DNA from: Diacronema lutheri
Taxonomy: Eukaryota; Haptophyta; Pavlovophyceae; Pavlovales; Pavlovaceae
Direction of reading: 5' to 3'
Assembly (NCBI GenBank): GCA_019448385.1
Contig: JAGTXO010000022.1
Location: 379,501 to 443,500 of the forward strand
Length of the DNA: 64,000 bases
This document shows, piece by piece, positions 54,527 to 64,000 of this stretch; the first letter of the stretch is position 1; each line of letters begins with the position of its first letter. The position numbers were made by a program, and so were the translations under genes. The notes below the pieces were generated by a model, which saw only the letters and a program-made list of their open reading frames with translations, was not told the DNA's origin and searched no databases.

Positions 54527-54776
54527 CCGCCATCCGCCGCGGTGGCGCGTTGAGCTCAGCCAGTCTCAGACTCTCACTCTCAGTCCAAACACCGACACTG
54601 AAAAACGCTCAGAGAGTGCAGCCGGCGTTCACACTCGCCACCGATGGCCCGTCTGTGTCCAGACGCGTCAAGCCTCACGTCCCCAGCCTCAATCCTCCCC
54701 AGCCGCGTCGCCTCGTCGCGGAGCGACCACAGCCGAGCCCTTCCGCGTCACCCGCCCGCTCTTGCTCTCGCGCTTG
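54527..54776 (+). other. Leader/promoter region of the UBX-domain gene
   Basis: Contains a less GC-rich patch (CAGACTCTCACTCTCAGTCC near 54565) and no recognised gene; probably 5' untranslated DNA. Confidence 0.4.
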
Positions 54777-55874
54777 ATGATGGGCCAGACCTCCGGCAGG
54801 CCCGTGCGCGCCGCCGATGCGACGGCGCGCGCGACGAACGACGCGGCCGTGCGCGACCTCGTGCAGATGGGCTTTGACCCGACGGCCGCGCGCGAGGCGC
54901 TGATCGCGTCGAACGGTAACGTTGCCGTCGCGGCCGAGTACCTCCTCACGAACGCCGAGGCGCGCGCACGCACGCATGTGCCCGCGCGCCCGTCCGAGGC
55001 CGACGCACGCCGCGAGCGCGCGCTGCTCGCAGCGCAAGCGCGCGCTGTGGCGTCACGCGCAGCGGTGCCTCCGATGGCGCGGCGCGTCGCGCCGGCCGCC
55101 GCGCGCACGCCATTTGCCGCCGCTTCCCCCGCCACCACCACCGCCGCCGCCGGCGCGAGCGGCGCGTCGCGTGAGGCGACGATCGTGCGGAGCGCCGCAG
55201 CACTCGCGACGATGCCCCAGTCGCTCGATCTTTTGATCGCCTCGCTTTCAAAGGTGGCGGCGTCGCCGGGCGAGGCGCGGTACCGACGCGTGCCGCTTGG
55301 GAACGCCAACTTCCGCGCGCACGTCGTCGACGCGCCCGGCGGCCTCGAGCTGCTGCACGCCGTGGGCTACGAGAAGCGCGGCGACGCGCTCGTCCTCTCC
55401 ACGGCAGACGAGGCGGTGCTCGCGCTCGCGCTGTCTGCGCTCGAAGCGGCGCGAGGCTCGTCGCACTACCTCGACGCCAAGTCGGAGCAGTTGCTCGTCC
55501 AGGCGCTCGGCGCGTCGCGCGACGAGTGGGATCAAGCCGAGCGCGACCGGCGCGCGGCCGCGGCCGCCAAGGTGCCCGTGGAGCCCGCGGACGGCGCGGC
55601 GGGCAATACGCTGCTGTGCTTCCACCTGGGCGAAAAGCGCGACCGCTCGCGCTGCGTGTGGCGCCGCTTCGAGAGCTGGTCCACCCTTGAGGAGGTGTGC
55701 GCGTACATCGAGTCGACCACCCCTTTTCAAATCGGCCGGACCGCAGAACTTCTGGACATCACGCTCTCGCCGCCCGCGAAGCTGCAGCGCTCGGACGGCG
55801 GGCGCACGTTGCAGGTGCTCGGGCTATGGCCGAGCGGCCACATCCAGGTGCAGCCCATCGTCGCGAGCGCCTGA
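54777..55874 (+). CDS. UBA-PUB-UBX protein, p97/CDC48 cofactor
   Basis: ATG at 54777 (a second ATG follows directly), 365 residues. UBA domain at about 25-57 (VRDLVQMGFDPTAAREAL), which binds ubiquitin; PUB domain at about 148-212 (ARYRRVPLGNANFRAHVVD … LLHAVGYEKRGD), which binds the p97 C-terminus; UBX-like ubiquitin fold at about 275-365 (RRFESWSTLEEVCAYI). PUB plus UBX is the UBXD1/UBXN6 layout, normally without a UBA, while SAKS1/UBXN1 has UBA plus UBX. The protein probably delivers ubiquitylated cargo to CDC48. A conserved FPR loop in the UBX is not seen, so N-domain binding is uncertain. Confidence 0.87.
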   Translation: MMGQTSGRPVRAADATARATNDAAVRDLVQMGFDPTAAREALIASNGNVAVAAEYLLTNAEARARTHVPARPSEADARRERALLAAQARAVASRAAVPPMARRVAPAAARTPFAAASPATTTAAAGASGASREATIVRSAAALATMPQSLDLLIASLSKVAASPGEARYRRVPLGNANFRAHVVDAPGGLELLHAVGYEKRGDALVLSTADEAVLALALSALEAARGSSHYLDAKSEQLLVQALGASRDEWDQAERDRRAAAAAKVPVEPADGAAGNTLLCFHLGEKRDRSRCVWRRFESWSTLEEVCAYIESTTPFQIGRTAELLDITLSPPAKLQRSDGGRTLQVLGLWPSGHIQVQPIVASA

Positions 55875-56121
55875 GCGCTCCGAGTCCGAGTCCGGGACGC
55901 CGCGAACGCCGGAACGCGGATCGAATCCCGGAGCGGCTCGCGTGCGATTGGATGTGGGCCTGGGAGGTGCAGCGGGCGCGCGTCGCAGTCTTGCGGTCTT
56001 AGGCCTCGGAATGCCAGTGTGCGCCGTGCACGTGGCCGTTGAGTCACGATGAGCCGATGATCACCGCCGCTCAAGAGAGTCACGGTCACGACGTCCACCC
56101 CCCCCCCCCCCCCCCCCCCCC
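55875..56121. other. Convergent 3' gap with poly-C run
   Basis: Between the stops of the UBX and OTU genes. A run of about 25 C, interrupted once by T, spans roughly 56098-56122 and abuts the OTU stop codon. Confidence 0.7.
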
Positions 56122-57096
56122 TCATCCCCCCACGGCCACGTGCTTCATCGCCCGGACGAACAACGAAGCTCCGCCGTCGCGCGCGCCGACGTGTTCCCGC
56201 GCGTGCGGCTGCGCCGCGCCGCACGTCTGGTGCACCTCGGCGCTCGCCCTCGCCGCCCTCCCATGGCCGCCCGGGCGCTCGTCGCTCGCAAACTCGCGCG
56301 TGACCGAATTGTAGTGGATCGGCGCGACATACGTGACGACGAGCCGGCGCACCGGCTCGCCGCCCGCCGGCACGTACGTCAAGTGCCAGTTTTCCGGTGT
56401 TGATTGGATCACGTGTATCATACACCGGAACGCGTCCGCCGCCGCGCGTAGCGTGAGCTCGTCGCCCCACTTCTTGAGCTCGGACATGGACTCCAGCCAC
56501 TCGTCGAACTCGCCGGGCTCAAAGAAGATCTCGTATTCCTCCCGGTTGGCGCGCATGTGCGCGCACGCGCGCGCGCGCACGTGCGCATGGTGCGCCTGCG
56601 TGCCGAATAGTTGGTACGAGATTGACCGGAACTGGCAATTGCCGTCGCCCGAGATCTGGGCCTCGACGAGGCCGCAGAAGGCGAGGCGTTGCGAGAGCAG
56701 CGTCAGCCCCGCCTGCATGTCGTGCTCCTTTGGCGATGCCAGCGCCGCCGCGTGGCGCGCGGCGGACGGCCGGCGCGCCTCGGCGACGGCCGAGCCCCCG
56801 CGCGCGTACCTTGGCTGCGCAGCGACGCGCTTCGCCTCGATGCGGCGTTTGAGGATTATGCGCATCTTCAGCACCGTCGCCGCGAACTCCTCGGGCACCG
56901 CCTTGGCGCCGAGCAGCCGTGCGAGGCGCTCGTCCTCCTCGGCCGCCATCACGATCGCAGGCTCCCCGGCGCTCGCGCGCAATGGTGTGCCCGGCGGCTG
57001 CGACGGCTGCTGGCCGACGCGCTCGGCGACTGCGGCGACGTGCGCGACGGGAGCCGCCGACATGCACGGCGCCGCCACCGACGCGGAAGCGCCCAT
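56122..57096 (-). CDS. OTU-family deubiquitinase
   Basis: ATG at 57096, 324 residues. The OTU core reads SGDGNCQFRSISYQLFG (catalytic Asp-Gly-Asn-Cys; Cys at about residue 152), HAHVRARACAHMRANREEYE, LKKWGDELTLRAAADAF and finally VTYVAPIHYNSV (catalytic His at about 259). This is closest in pattern to OTUD3/OTUD5-like and plant OTU proteins. It cleaves ubiquitin chains in the cytosol or nucleus; linkage preference cannot be told. N-terminal ~120 residues are Ala/Arg-rich and not conserved in kind. Divergent from the U2AF65-like gene across 109 bp. Confidence 0.92.
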   Translation of the reverse strand: MGASASVAAPCMSAAPVAHVAAVAERVGQQPSQPPGTPLRASAGEPAIVMAAEEDERLARLLGAKAVPEEFAATVLKMRIILKRRIEAKRVAAQPRYARGGSAVAEARRPSAARHAAALASPKEHDMQAGLTLLSQRLAFCGLVEAQISGDGNCQFRSISYQLFGTQAHHAHVRARACAHMRANREEYEIFFEPGEFDEWLESMSELKKWGDELTLRAAADAFRCMIHVIQSTPENWHLTYVPAGGEPVRRLVVTYVAPIHYNSVTREFASDERPGGHGRAARASAEVHQTCGAAQPHAREHVGARDGGASLFVRAMKHVAVGG

Positions 57097-57205
57097 ATCG
57101 CGCGGCAGCGAGCCGCCCTCCTGGGGCTCGGCCGGCGGGCTCGAAAATCGAGTCCCCCCAGAGGGCCAAAATTTTAGAAAATCTCGCTTCTGGCGCCTCG
57201 TCGCA
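57097..57205. promoter_or_regulatory. 109-bp shared region, OTU protease and U2AF65-like genes
   Basis: Lies between starts 57096 and 57206. It contains an AT-rich CAAAATTTTAGAAAAT block at 57168-57183, a candidate core element for either direction. Confidence 0.5.
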
Positions 57206-59156
57206 ATGCCGCCGCCCGGCTCGGAGGCGGCGAGCCACGTCGGCGACAAGGTGGCAGAGGAGGGCGGCTCGCAGCCCGACGGCTCGCCGGTCGCGAGCGC
57301 CGATCGGCGTGGGCGCGAGCGCAGTGGAGACGGGCCGCGCGACGGCGAGGTCTCGCGGGTCGCGAGCGCCGATCGGCGCGGGCGCGAGCGCAGTGGAGAC
57401 GAGCCGAGCGACAAACCCGAGCGCGACAGGCGGCGGCGGCACGAGCTCGACGACGAGCCGCACGGCGGCCGCAGCGTCGGCGGTGGCAGCCGCGGCCGCG
57501 AGTCGCGCCGCGACGAGCGCGGCCGATCCGAGCGCGACGAGCATCGCGATCGTCGCGTCGACCGATACGAGCGCGAGCGCGAGCGCGAGCGCGAGCGCGA
57601 GCGCGAGCGCGAGCGCGAGCGCGAACGTGAGCGCTTTGACCGGCGCGCGCCCGATCGCTACTACCAATACCGCTCGTCGCGCTCGCCGCCGCGGCGGCAC
57701 AGCTCGGGAGGGTACGAGCGCGAGCGATACTATCGCCGGTCGCGCTCGCGCAGCCGCTCGCCGCCTCATCGCCACCGCGCCGCCACGCGCGTGCGCGTAG
57801 AGGCGCCGCGCACAAGCGGGTTTTCTGGCGCTGCGCGCGCGGCTGCCGGCGCACCGCCGGGCGAGAAGCTCTTTTTCGACGGCTTCCAGTGGGTGAAGCC
57901 GACGACGGGCGGGCCGACCAACTTGACGAGCAGCGCGATCGCCGTCGGCTCCGCCCAAAAGGACCGGCGCGTGCACGTGGGCAACCTGCCGCAGAATGTC
58001 GGGCTGACGCAGGACCTTTTGACGGAGTGGCTCAGCGCGCAGATGACGGCGCACGGCCTCGTCACGCCCGGACTCGAGGTACGCGCCGCGGCACGCGCGT
58101 TTCCACGCAGCGCTGGGTGTGCGCAGCGCCGCATCCACGCCCCGGTCTGTCCGCCATCCTCCGCGGGCGGCGGGCGGCGGCCGGCGCAGCTCGCCGCCCG
58201 GATGGGCCCCGCAGTATGCGAGGCAGTTCAGCCCACGCCCGCCCCCGGCGGCTGCGCGCGCCCACCGCGTGCTCACGCCGTGTGCGCAGGGCCCGATCGT
58301 CGCAGCGACCTGGATCTCGCCCGAGGGCGCGTATGCCTTCCTCGAGCTGCGCTCGGCCCAGGAGGCTACAGAATGCCTTCGTCTCAACGGCCAGGCGCTG
58401 CTCGGGCAGGCGCTGCGCGTGTCGCGGCCCAACACTTATGGGAACGCGCCGCTGCAGCCGTTGCCCGTGCTCGCGCCTGCGCCACCCGTCGTGCCCGCAG
58501 TCAACCTCGCGGTTGCGGCGGTCGCGCCGCAGATCGCCGGGCTGCCCGGCGCGGACGTCGCGCTGCTCGCCGCGCGCGCCACGGCGTGCGCCAAGCCAGA
58601 GCGCGCGATCTCGCTCGCAAACTTTGCGCTCGAGGGCGAGCTCGACGACGCGGAGGAGCGCGCCGACCTCGCCGAGACGCTGCGCGAGGAATGCGCCACA
58701 TTCGGCCGCGTTGCGTCCGTCATCGTGCCGCCCGCAGCCGCGCAGGTGCGCGACGCCCACGCGCCGGCCGGCGCCGGCGGCTACATGCCCAAAGTGTACG
58801 TGCTTTTCGAGGAGATAGCGGCGGCGACGGCGGCACTCGCACGGATGCACGGGCGCGCGTTCGACGGGCGCATCATCACGGCCGCGTACGTGCCGCAGGC
58901 CGAGTACGACCTCGTGCAGGCGCGCGCGGTGGTCGACGGCGGGAATCGCGAGCCGGAGATGGCGCAGCCGCAGCAGCCGCAGGTTGAGGAGGGGATGCTC
59001 ACGTCCGTGCGACCCGGAGCGCCGGCCAGCGAGGCCGGCATGGAGGAGCTCATTGCCACGGCGGACGCGCCCGGCTCCGCCGAGGCTGAGGTTGGCGACG
59101 CGGGCAGTGAAGCGCGAGCAGGGCCGGAGTTGGTGCCGGCGGAGTCAGCCGCTTGA
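57206..59156 (+). CDS. U2AF2: U2AF65-like splicing factor, two exons
   Basis: Exons 57206-58078 and 58290-59156, intron 211 bp (GAG|GTACGC … GCGCAG|GGC, phase 0), 579 residues. N-terminal Arg/Ser and RE/ER dipeptide region (an (ER)n run near 57570); then RRM1 split by the intron (RRVHVGNLPQNVGLT … EGAYAFLELRSAQEA) in the U2AF65 style; then a C-terminal UHM (ISLANFALEGELDDAEERAD … PKVYVLFEEIAAA … AFDGRIITAAYV). U2AF65 binds the polypyrimidine tract and recruits U2 snRNP. The usual central RRM2 is missing: the linker between RRM1 and UHM is only ~80 Ala/Pro-rich residues without RNP motifs. Tail is acidic. Confidence 0.88.
58079..58289 (+). other. 211-bp intron in RRM1 of the U2AF65-like gene
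   Basis: GTACGC donor and TGTGCGCAG acceptor rejoin RRM1 (TPGLE|GPIVAATW). There is no pyrimidine-rich run before the acceptor. Confidence 0.85.
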
Positions 59157-59339
59157 AGTTCGAACTCGTCGAACGATCCATCCCCAACTGTCAGCCTCCC
59201 CAACCGTCTGGGCGTACGTTTGCGGCGTCTGCGTGGGCCCGAAGCATCTCATTTCCAGATCTGGAATCAGCCGCCGCACTTTGTTCGACGCCTCGCAGCG
59301 TCACAGCGCACAAGTGCAAAACGTCCGGCAACTGCTCGC

Positions 59340-59838
59340 TCATTTTGCAACCTCCCCATTTGATCTGCCCGTCCGCCAGCGCTCGGCCGTCTCTTCCACG
59401 ACCTCCTGCTTTTCGCCATGCTGGTAAAATTCGTCGGCCGCCGCCTCCCAGACGGGCTTGTGGCTTGCCGCCGCAGACGGTTTGGAGACGTTCACTTTTA
59501 GCACGCGGCCGAAGAGCTCGGCGCCGTCCATGTTGTCGATGGCGTCAGCCGCGTCGTCCGCCGATTCGAACTGCACGAAGGCGAATCCGCGGTGCTTTTG
59601 CGTCGTTTGGTCGATCGGCAGGCCAATCTCGAGCACCTCGCCAAACGGCACAAACGCCGCGCGCAGCGTCGCAACCGTGACGGTCTCTTCCAAGCCACCT
59701 GCGGCGCGCGCGGGGGGAGGCGAACGCCACGGCGGGAGGAAGAGAAGGCGTAGGCGTGAGCGCTCGGCACCAGCGTGCAACGCGTGGCGCTCGTCCTGCG
59801 GCCCCACCGACGAAGAGCGTGCGCCGATCGTTCGCCAT
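59340..59838 (-). CDS. Single-RRM RNA-binding protein, PPIE (cyclophilin 33) RRM-like
   Basis: Exons 59838-59808 and 59698-59340, intron 109 bp (GTCG|GTGGGG … GCCGCAG|GTG, phase 1), 129 residues. The join gives RRTLFVGG|LEETVTVATL, RNP2 of an RRM; RNP1 is KHRGFAFVQFESADD. The phrase DNMDGAELFGRVLKVNVSKP matches the RRM of nuclear cyclophilin PPIE closely, and KPVWEAAADEFYQ resembles the segment after it. The cyclophilin catalytic domain is absent: the frame stops 40 residues later. It may be a stand-alone spliceosomal RRM protein. Confidence 0.87.
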
Positions 59839-59921
59839 CGTGCATGCAGCGCGGCACGATGTTTTGAAAAGTGTGCGCTCCCATCCGAGAGAGCCGCCCG
59901 TTTTCCAGGGATCTTGTCGGG
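59839..59921. promoter_or_regulatory. 83-bp shared region, RRM protein and small unknown gene
   Basis: Between divergent starts at 59838 (minus) and 59922 (plus). Includes a TTTTGAAAA palindrome near 59862. Confidence 0.4.
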
Positions 59922-60314
59922 ATGGCTGAAGCGGGCGAGGACTACTGCGCGCGGATGCACGACCATTCGCTCGCGCGCTGGGAGCGGACGGACGCGAAGC
60001 ATCGCTGCATTGGGCAGCACCCGCAAGACTTTGGTGGCCTTGACAGCGCGGTCAGCCTCCTCGGCGGCGTGCTGTCGTCCGCTGACCATGCGATCACGTC
60101 GGAGATGGCCATCGAGGCGACGGACTCGTCATACGGCGACTACCACCAGCTGGGCGCGTCGCCAGACGCCGTGCACCACGCGCACAACATGCAGCACACG
60201 GATGTCGCCATGCGCGCCATCTCGGAGATGCTCGGCTTCTCGCACTCGATGATGAACCCGCAGCCGCAGGCGGCGGGCGCGTCGCATGCGCCAGCGTCCA
60301 CGGCTGGCCGATGA
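59922..60314 (+). CDS. Small conserved-looking protein of unknown function
   Basis: ATG at 59922, 130 residues: MAEAGEDYCARMHDHSLARW opens it, followed by a helical middle (LLGGVLSSADHAITSEMAIE) and a Met/His-rich stretch (VHHAHNMQHTDVAMRAISEM), ending in a Pro/Ala/Gln tail. Its amino-acid composition is balanced, unlike the Arg/Ala shadows nearby, and it occupies a normal divergent slot beside the RRM gene. No family recognised. Confidence 0.6.
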   Translation: MAEAGEDYCARMHDHSLARWERTDAKHRCIGQHPQDFGGLDSAVSLLGGVLSSADHAITSEMAIEATDSSYGDYHQLGASPDAVHHAHNMQHTDVAMRAISEMLGFSHSMMNPQPQAAGASHAPASTAGR

Positions 60315-60994
60315 GCGCGCCTTTGAGCCCGTCGCGTGGCTCGCGGAGCCTTGGCCTGCCCGCCATGACGCCATCAACCGCAGCCGCTGCCCACGTGCAT
60401 GGCCCGCATTTGATGGTCGGCGCGGCGCGACACGTGCGATGTCGCAAGGTCCTGAAGGCCTGAACCCGAACTGAGTCTGCCAGATCTGAATCAGTGACAG
60501 CCGAGTGCCGGCGTGCGTGGAGGACATGGACTGTCGCCCAGGCCCGTGCCGCCCTCCCACCATTACCCTTGCCCCTTTTACAGCCTCACGGCGACAACAT
60601 CCCATGCTCGCGCATGCGCTCACGCTGCTGCGCCAGCCGACGCTTGGCATCGGAGAGCGCCGAGCGCATCGCGCACATGTCGTTGCCGCGGTGCCCGTCA
60701 AGCCCACCGCCCGCCGCGCTCACGAGCGCAGTCGGCGTGCCAATTGCGAGGACTCGCGTCGCGATGCCCGGCTGACCGACCGACGCGATAGCCGACGAGA
60801 AGGTCGAGGCGCGCGCGCGCATGCGCAGCTCGAGCGCTCGCCTCTCGGACGCGTGCGTCTCGCGCAACTGCGCGCGCGCGTGCGGGAGAGGGGGAAGGGG
60901 ACGGCTTGGGTGGGGGTGGGATAGAAATGGAAAAGGAAGGGAGAAGGGAGAAAGAAGGGGGGGAAGGGGGGGGGGGGGGGAGGAGGGCTCCCGA
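60315..60994. other. Intergenic; 3' region of the coiled-coil gene
   Basis: No supported gene. A G-rich block at about 60885-60985 (GGAAGGGAGAAGGGAG and a G12-14 run) lies just past the coiled-coil stop. Confidence 0.5.
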
Positions 60995-63893
60995 CTAGCA
61001 CGCCGTTCGCGAGCGGAGGACGGCCCGCAGCCCCCGTCTCGCGCGCTTCGGCCGCGCGGCGAAGGCGGCGGCGACGACAGCCAGGCCGCCGATGTCGGCG
61101 AGCATGCGCGCGCGCGCACGCTCGTCCGCGCGCACCTCGGTGAATTGCCTCTCGTGCGCGCTTGCGCCCGCAGCAAGCGCGGCCTGCAGCGCCGCCGCGC
61201 GCTGCGCGGCGTGCGCGCACTCGGCGCGCGCCTCGGCAATGTCCTGCGCAGCGCGCAGCGCGCGCGCGGCGCGGCCACGAGGCGAGGTGCGCGCGCGTGA
61301 GCGCGCCGCGCATGCGCACGCACGCGGCGCGCGCTCGTCGGCCGCCGCGGGCGCGCACCTCGTCCGCGGCGGCGAGCGTGTCGCCGAGGGCCATCTCGCG
61401 CACAATGGCCTGCGCGCGCATCGTCCTGGCGTCAGCCTCCGCCGCCTCACGCGCGGCCGCGACCGCCGCGCGCGCCGCGTCGAGGCCGAGCGCGGCCGCG
61501 CTCGCGCGCTCGGCGGCGCGCGCGCCCTCCGCCGCGAGCAGCGCCGCGCTCGCCTCGAGCCGCGCGCCGAGCTCGGCCTCGAGCGCGCTGGCGCGCGCCA
61601 CCGCCTCGGCGTGCGCGCGCTCCGCCGCCGCGCGCTCCGCCTCTCCTCGCGCGCTCTCCGCGCCGAGCGCGTCCGTCGCGTCGCGCGCGCGCGCGCGCTC
61701 GTCGTCGGCGTCTGCGCGCGCGCTCTCAAGGTCGCGGCCGAGCGCGTCCGCGCGCTCGTGCGCGGCGGCGAGGGTCGTGCGCGCCTCGTCGACCGCCGCC
61801 GCGAGCATCGCCTCGAGTTGCGAGCACCGCAGGTTTGAGCCGCGCTCGGCCGCGCCGAGGTGCTCCAACAGGTCCGCCGCGTGGATGGCGAGGTCAGATG
61901 TGTCAAGCTCGAGCGCCGAGAGCTCGACGACGGCGGCCTTGGCGGAGCAGAGCGCGGCGTCGACGGCGCGCGCCTCCTCGAGGCTCAGGCTCGCCGTCTC
62001 CGCCTCGAGCGCCGCGTATTCTGCCAGCTCCTCCGCCTGCGCGCGCCATCGTCCAAGCTCGGCGCCGAGCCGCGTGGCCACCGCCCGCCCGTCGGCGCGC
62101 GCCGCGTCGAGCTGCGCGCGCAACGTCTGCGCGTCGGCGGTGAGTGCGCGCGCCTCGACCTCGGCGCAGAGGGCCGCCACGCAGCTCGACACGTCGTGTG
62201 CGCCGGCACGCGCCTCCGCAGCGCGCGCGCGCGCCGCCGCCGCCTCCGCCGCGTCCGCCGCGCACGCTTGGGCCTTGAGGGCGGCCGCGAGCTCGGCGCG
62301 AAGCTCGTCGAGCTGCGCGAGCGCGCGCGCCGCGCCATGCTCGGCCGCCTCGCCGGCCGCGCGCGCCTCCGCCGCCTCCCGGCGCGAGGCGCCGGCGTCG
62401 GCGCACGCGTGCGCGCACTCGGCGCGCGCGGCGGCCTCCCGCGCGTGCGCGGCGGCGAGGTGCTCGGCCGCGCGCGCGAGCTGTGATTGCTGCTCGGCAT
62501 TGCGCGCGGCATGCTCCGCCTCCCTCGCCGCTGCCGCGTCGGCGCTCTTCTCCGAGGTGGCGGCGCCGTCCGCCGCCGCCTCAGCCATGCCGACGTTCGA
62601 CTCCGCCCGTGCCGCCACCGCCTTCGCCGCGCGCGCCTCCGCGTCGGCAGCGCGCGCGTCCGCTTCGGCGGCGCGCGCCTCCGCCGCGCGCACCGCCGCG
62701 CGCTCCTCGTCGAGCTCCGCCTCGAGCGCCGCGATCAAGTCGGCGGATGCGTGATCAGCCGCGGGCGCGCGCCCGCACACGCGCTCGTCGCGCGCGTCGC
62801 ACGACACGACGCCATCGTGCGGCGGCGGCTGGCGCACGGCCGGCGAGGCCAGCAGCTGCACCGTCGCATCCGCCAGCTCCGGCTGCGTGCTCGTGCCGGC
62901 ATCCACGCGCGGCAGCGCGGCTGCGCGCACTGGCGCAAATGGCGCTTGTGCTAGGCTCTCACGGGCGCGCGATTTACGGAGGAGCCGGAGGTCGTCCTGC
63001 AGCCTCTCGTTGGAGACCATCGCGCCGGCGAGCTCGCGCTGGAGTGCGGCGGCCTCCTTGTGCGCCGCCGTGAGCTCGCACCGCGCGCGGCTCAGCTCGG
63101 CGCGCGCCGCTGCGTCGGGCTCGCTGGCGTCGGCCGCATCGGCGCTGTCGGCGGCGGCGCCCCGCACGCCTGCGGCCGCGACTGCCGACGCGCCGGCTGC
63201 GTCCAGTTCGGCGCGCAGCCGGTCGCACTCGGCGCCCATTTGCCGGAGCTCGTCGCGCAAAAGCTCGTTGGCCAGCTCCGCCGCCTCGCGCAGGTGCGCC
63301 TGCCGCGCCTCGCCCGCCTTCGCGCCCGTGCCTTGCGCACCTTCGGCAGCGCCCGCGCTCGGCGCGCGCTGCTCGAGGAGCGCGATGCGCTCGGAGAGCG
63401 CCGCGCGCTCGCCAACGTGCGCGCGCTCGAGCTCGAGGAGGCGCGCGTCGCGATCGGCGAGCGCGCTCGTCAGCTGCGCGTGCTGCGCGCTCAGCTGCAC
63501 AACCTTGCCGCACTTGGCCGTGTAGGAGCGGTACAGCTCCTCGCCCTCGGACTGGATCCGCTCCGCCTCCGCCTGAAACTGCGCCGCTTCTTCCTGCGCG
63601 TTGGTCAGCGCAACGCAGAGCTCCTCGGCCTTGTCCGTCAGGAATTTGAGCTCCTCCTCCTGCTCGCGCACCGTGTTCTGCGCCTCGCGCAGCACAGCGT
63701 CCGAACGCTCGCACGTCTCGCACGGCCGCTCGGCCGCCTCGGGCTCGGGCGCGTCCGCGCGCGGCTTAGACGGTTTGGGGATGCGCGTGGCACTGCCAGC
63801 CGCCGCCCTCGGGGCCGCGCGCGCGTGCTGCTCGTTGCTGCTCAGAGGCTTGAGCGCGCTCGGCCGCGCGGCGCGCCCGACGGCGGGCTCCAT
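60995..63893 (-). CDS. Long coiled-coil protein, two exons
   Basis: ATG at 63893; exons 63893-61359 and 61243-60995; intron 115 bp (GAG|GTGCGC … GCGCAG|GAC, phase 0), 927 residues. After a basic N-terminus (…RIPKPSKPRADAPEP…) nearly the whole protein is Ala/Glu/Arg heptad sequence, for example REQEEELKFLTDKAEELCVA, interrupted near residues 330-390. The splice continues the heptads (TLAAADE|DIAEARAEC). The C-terminus (MLADIGGLAVVAAAFAARPK) carries a mildly hydrophobic segment that could be a membrane anchor. A structural, centrosomal or Golgi-tether-like role is possible, but not assignable from sequence. Confidence 0.7.
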
Positions 63894-64000
63894 CAGACTG
63901 AGGCCCGCGTTCAAACTCGACGTCGCGCGTTACTTTCACTTTTGAAAAACGGTCGGTGCAGAGGCACTGAGATCACAGTGGAGGTCGTGCTCGTGCGGTC
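63894..64000 (-). promoter_or_regulatory. Upstream region of the coiled-coil gene
   Basis: The last 107 bp of the window; contains a TTACTTTCACTTTTGAAAAA patch at about 63931-63950, less GC-rich than its surroundings. Confidence 0.35.

Noticed and set aside
55905-55945. TCGAATCCC, resembling a tRNA T-arm
   Set aside because: No acceptor or anticodon stems can be formed around it; no tRNA.

Overview
The window looks like nuclear DNA of a very GC-rich, gene-dense unicellular alga; a haptophyte is the most likely source, but this is inference. The reasons are the eukaryotic gene set (FIP1, U2AF65, TFIIE-beta, FANCJ, MYCBP, OTU and UBX proteins), short spliceosomal introns, and a Pro/Ser-rich extracellular protein with a polycystin-like GPS domain. 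Most inferred introns are 85-211 bp, most start GTGCG or similar and most end GCGCAG. Genes sit head to head with as little as 38 bp between start codons, or tail to tail. Because stop codons are rare at this GC content, most long open frames are shadows; genes were chosen by recognisable domains and by splice junctions that restore known family sequences.

Layout. 1-10867 (+): the 3' part of a huge polyproline/GPS membrane protein with a 3,924-bp internal duplication. 10925-12981: a divergent pair, a MEKHLA-domain protein (-) and FIP1 (+). 13401-30605 (-): a very large gene, modelled with two ~130-bp introns as about 5,647 residues. It carries a Ulp1-like cysteine protease module, a YqaJ/lambda-exonuclease-like nuclease, a chromodomain, and at the C-terminus a Fanzor (eukaryotic TnpB) RNA-guided nuclease with its RuvC residues and zinc ribbon present. 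30606-32458: relics of a second copy of that gene's 5' end. 32459-35570 (-): a frameshifted PIF1-type helicase with an N-terminal region resembling a viral ssDNA-binding protein. Together 13.0-35.7 kb reads as one or more large mobile elements.

35.7-38.9 kb: a small membrane ORF, two TIR elements in inverted orientation forming a giant palindrome with telomere-like repeats, and a broken coding region. 39226-48032: a compact housekeeping block: MYCBP (-), adenosine deaminase (+), FANCJ/BRIP1-like helicase (-), TFIIE-beta (+). 48066-50531 (-): a repeat-rich protein with an EsV-1-7-like motif. 50604-52504: a decayed TIR element. 52.9-54.5 kb: a 189-bp tandem repeat and degraded coding sequence. 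54777-60994: UBA-PUB-UBX protein (+), OTU protease (-), U2AF65-like splicing factor (+), a single-RRM protein (-), a small unknown protein (+) and a long coiled-coil protein (-, start at 63893).

The standout is the Fanzor fusion gene: a protease, a second nuclease, a chromatin reader and an RNA-guided nuclease in one continuous frame, followed by a ~420-bp non-coding stretch where its guide RNA might lie. Domain names rest on motifs read by eye; no searches were run.
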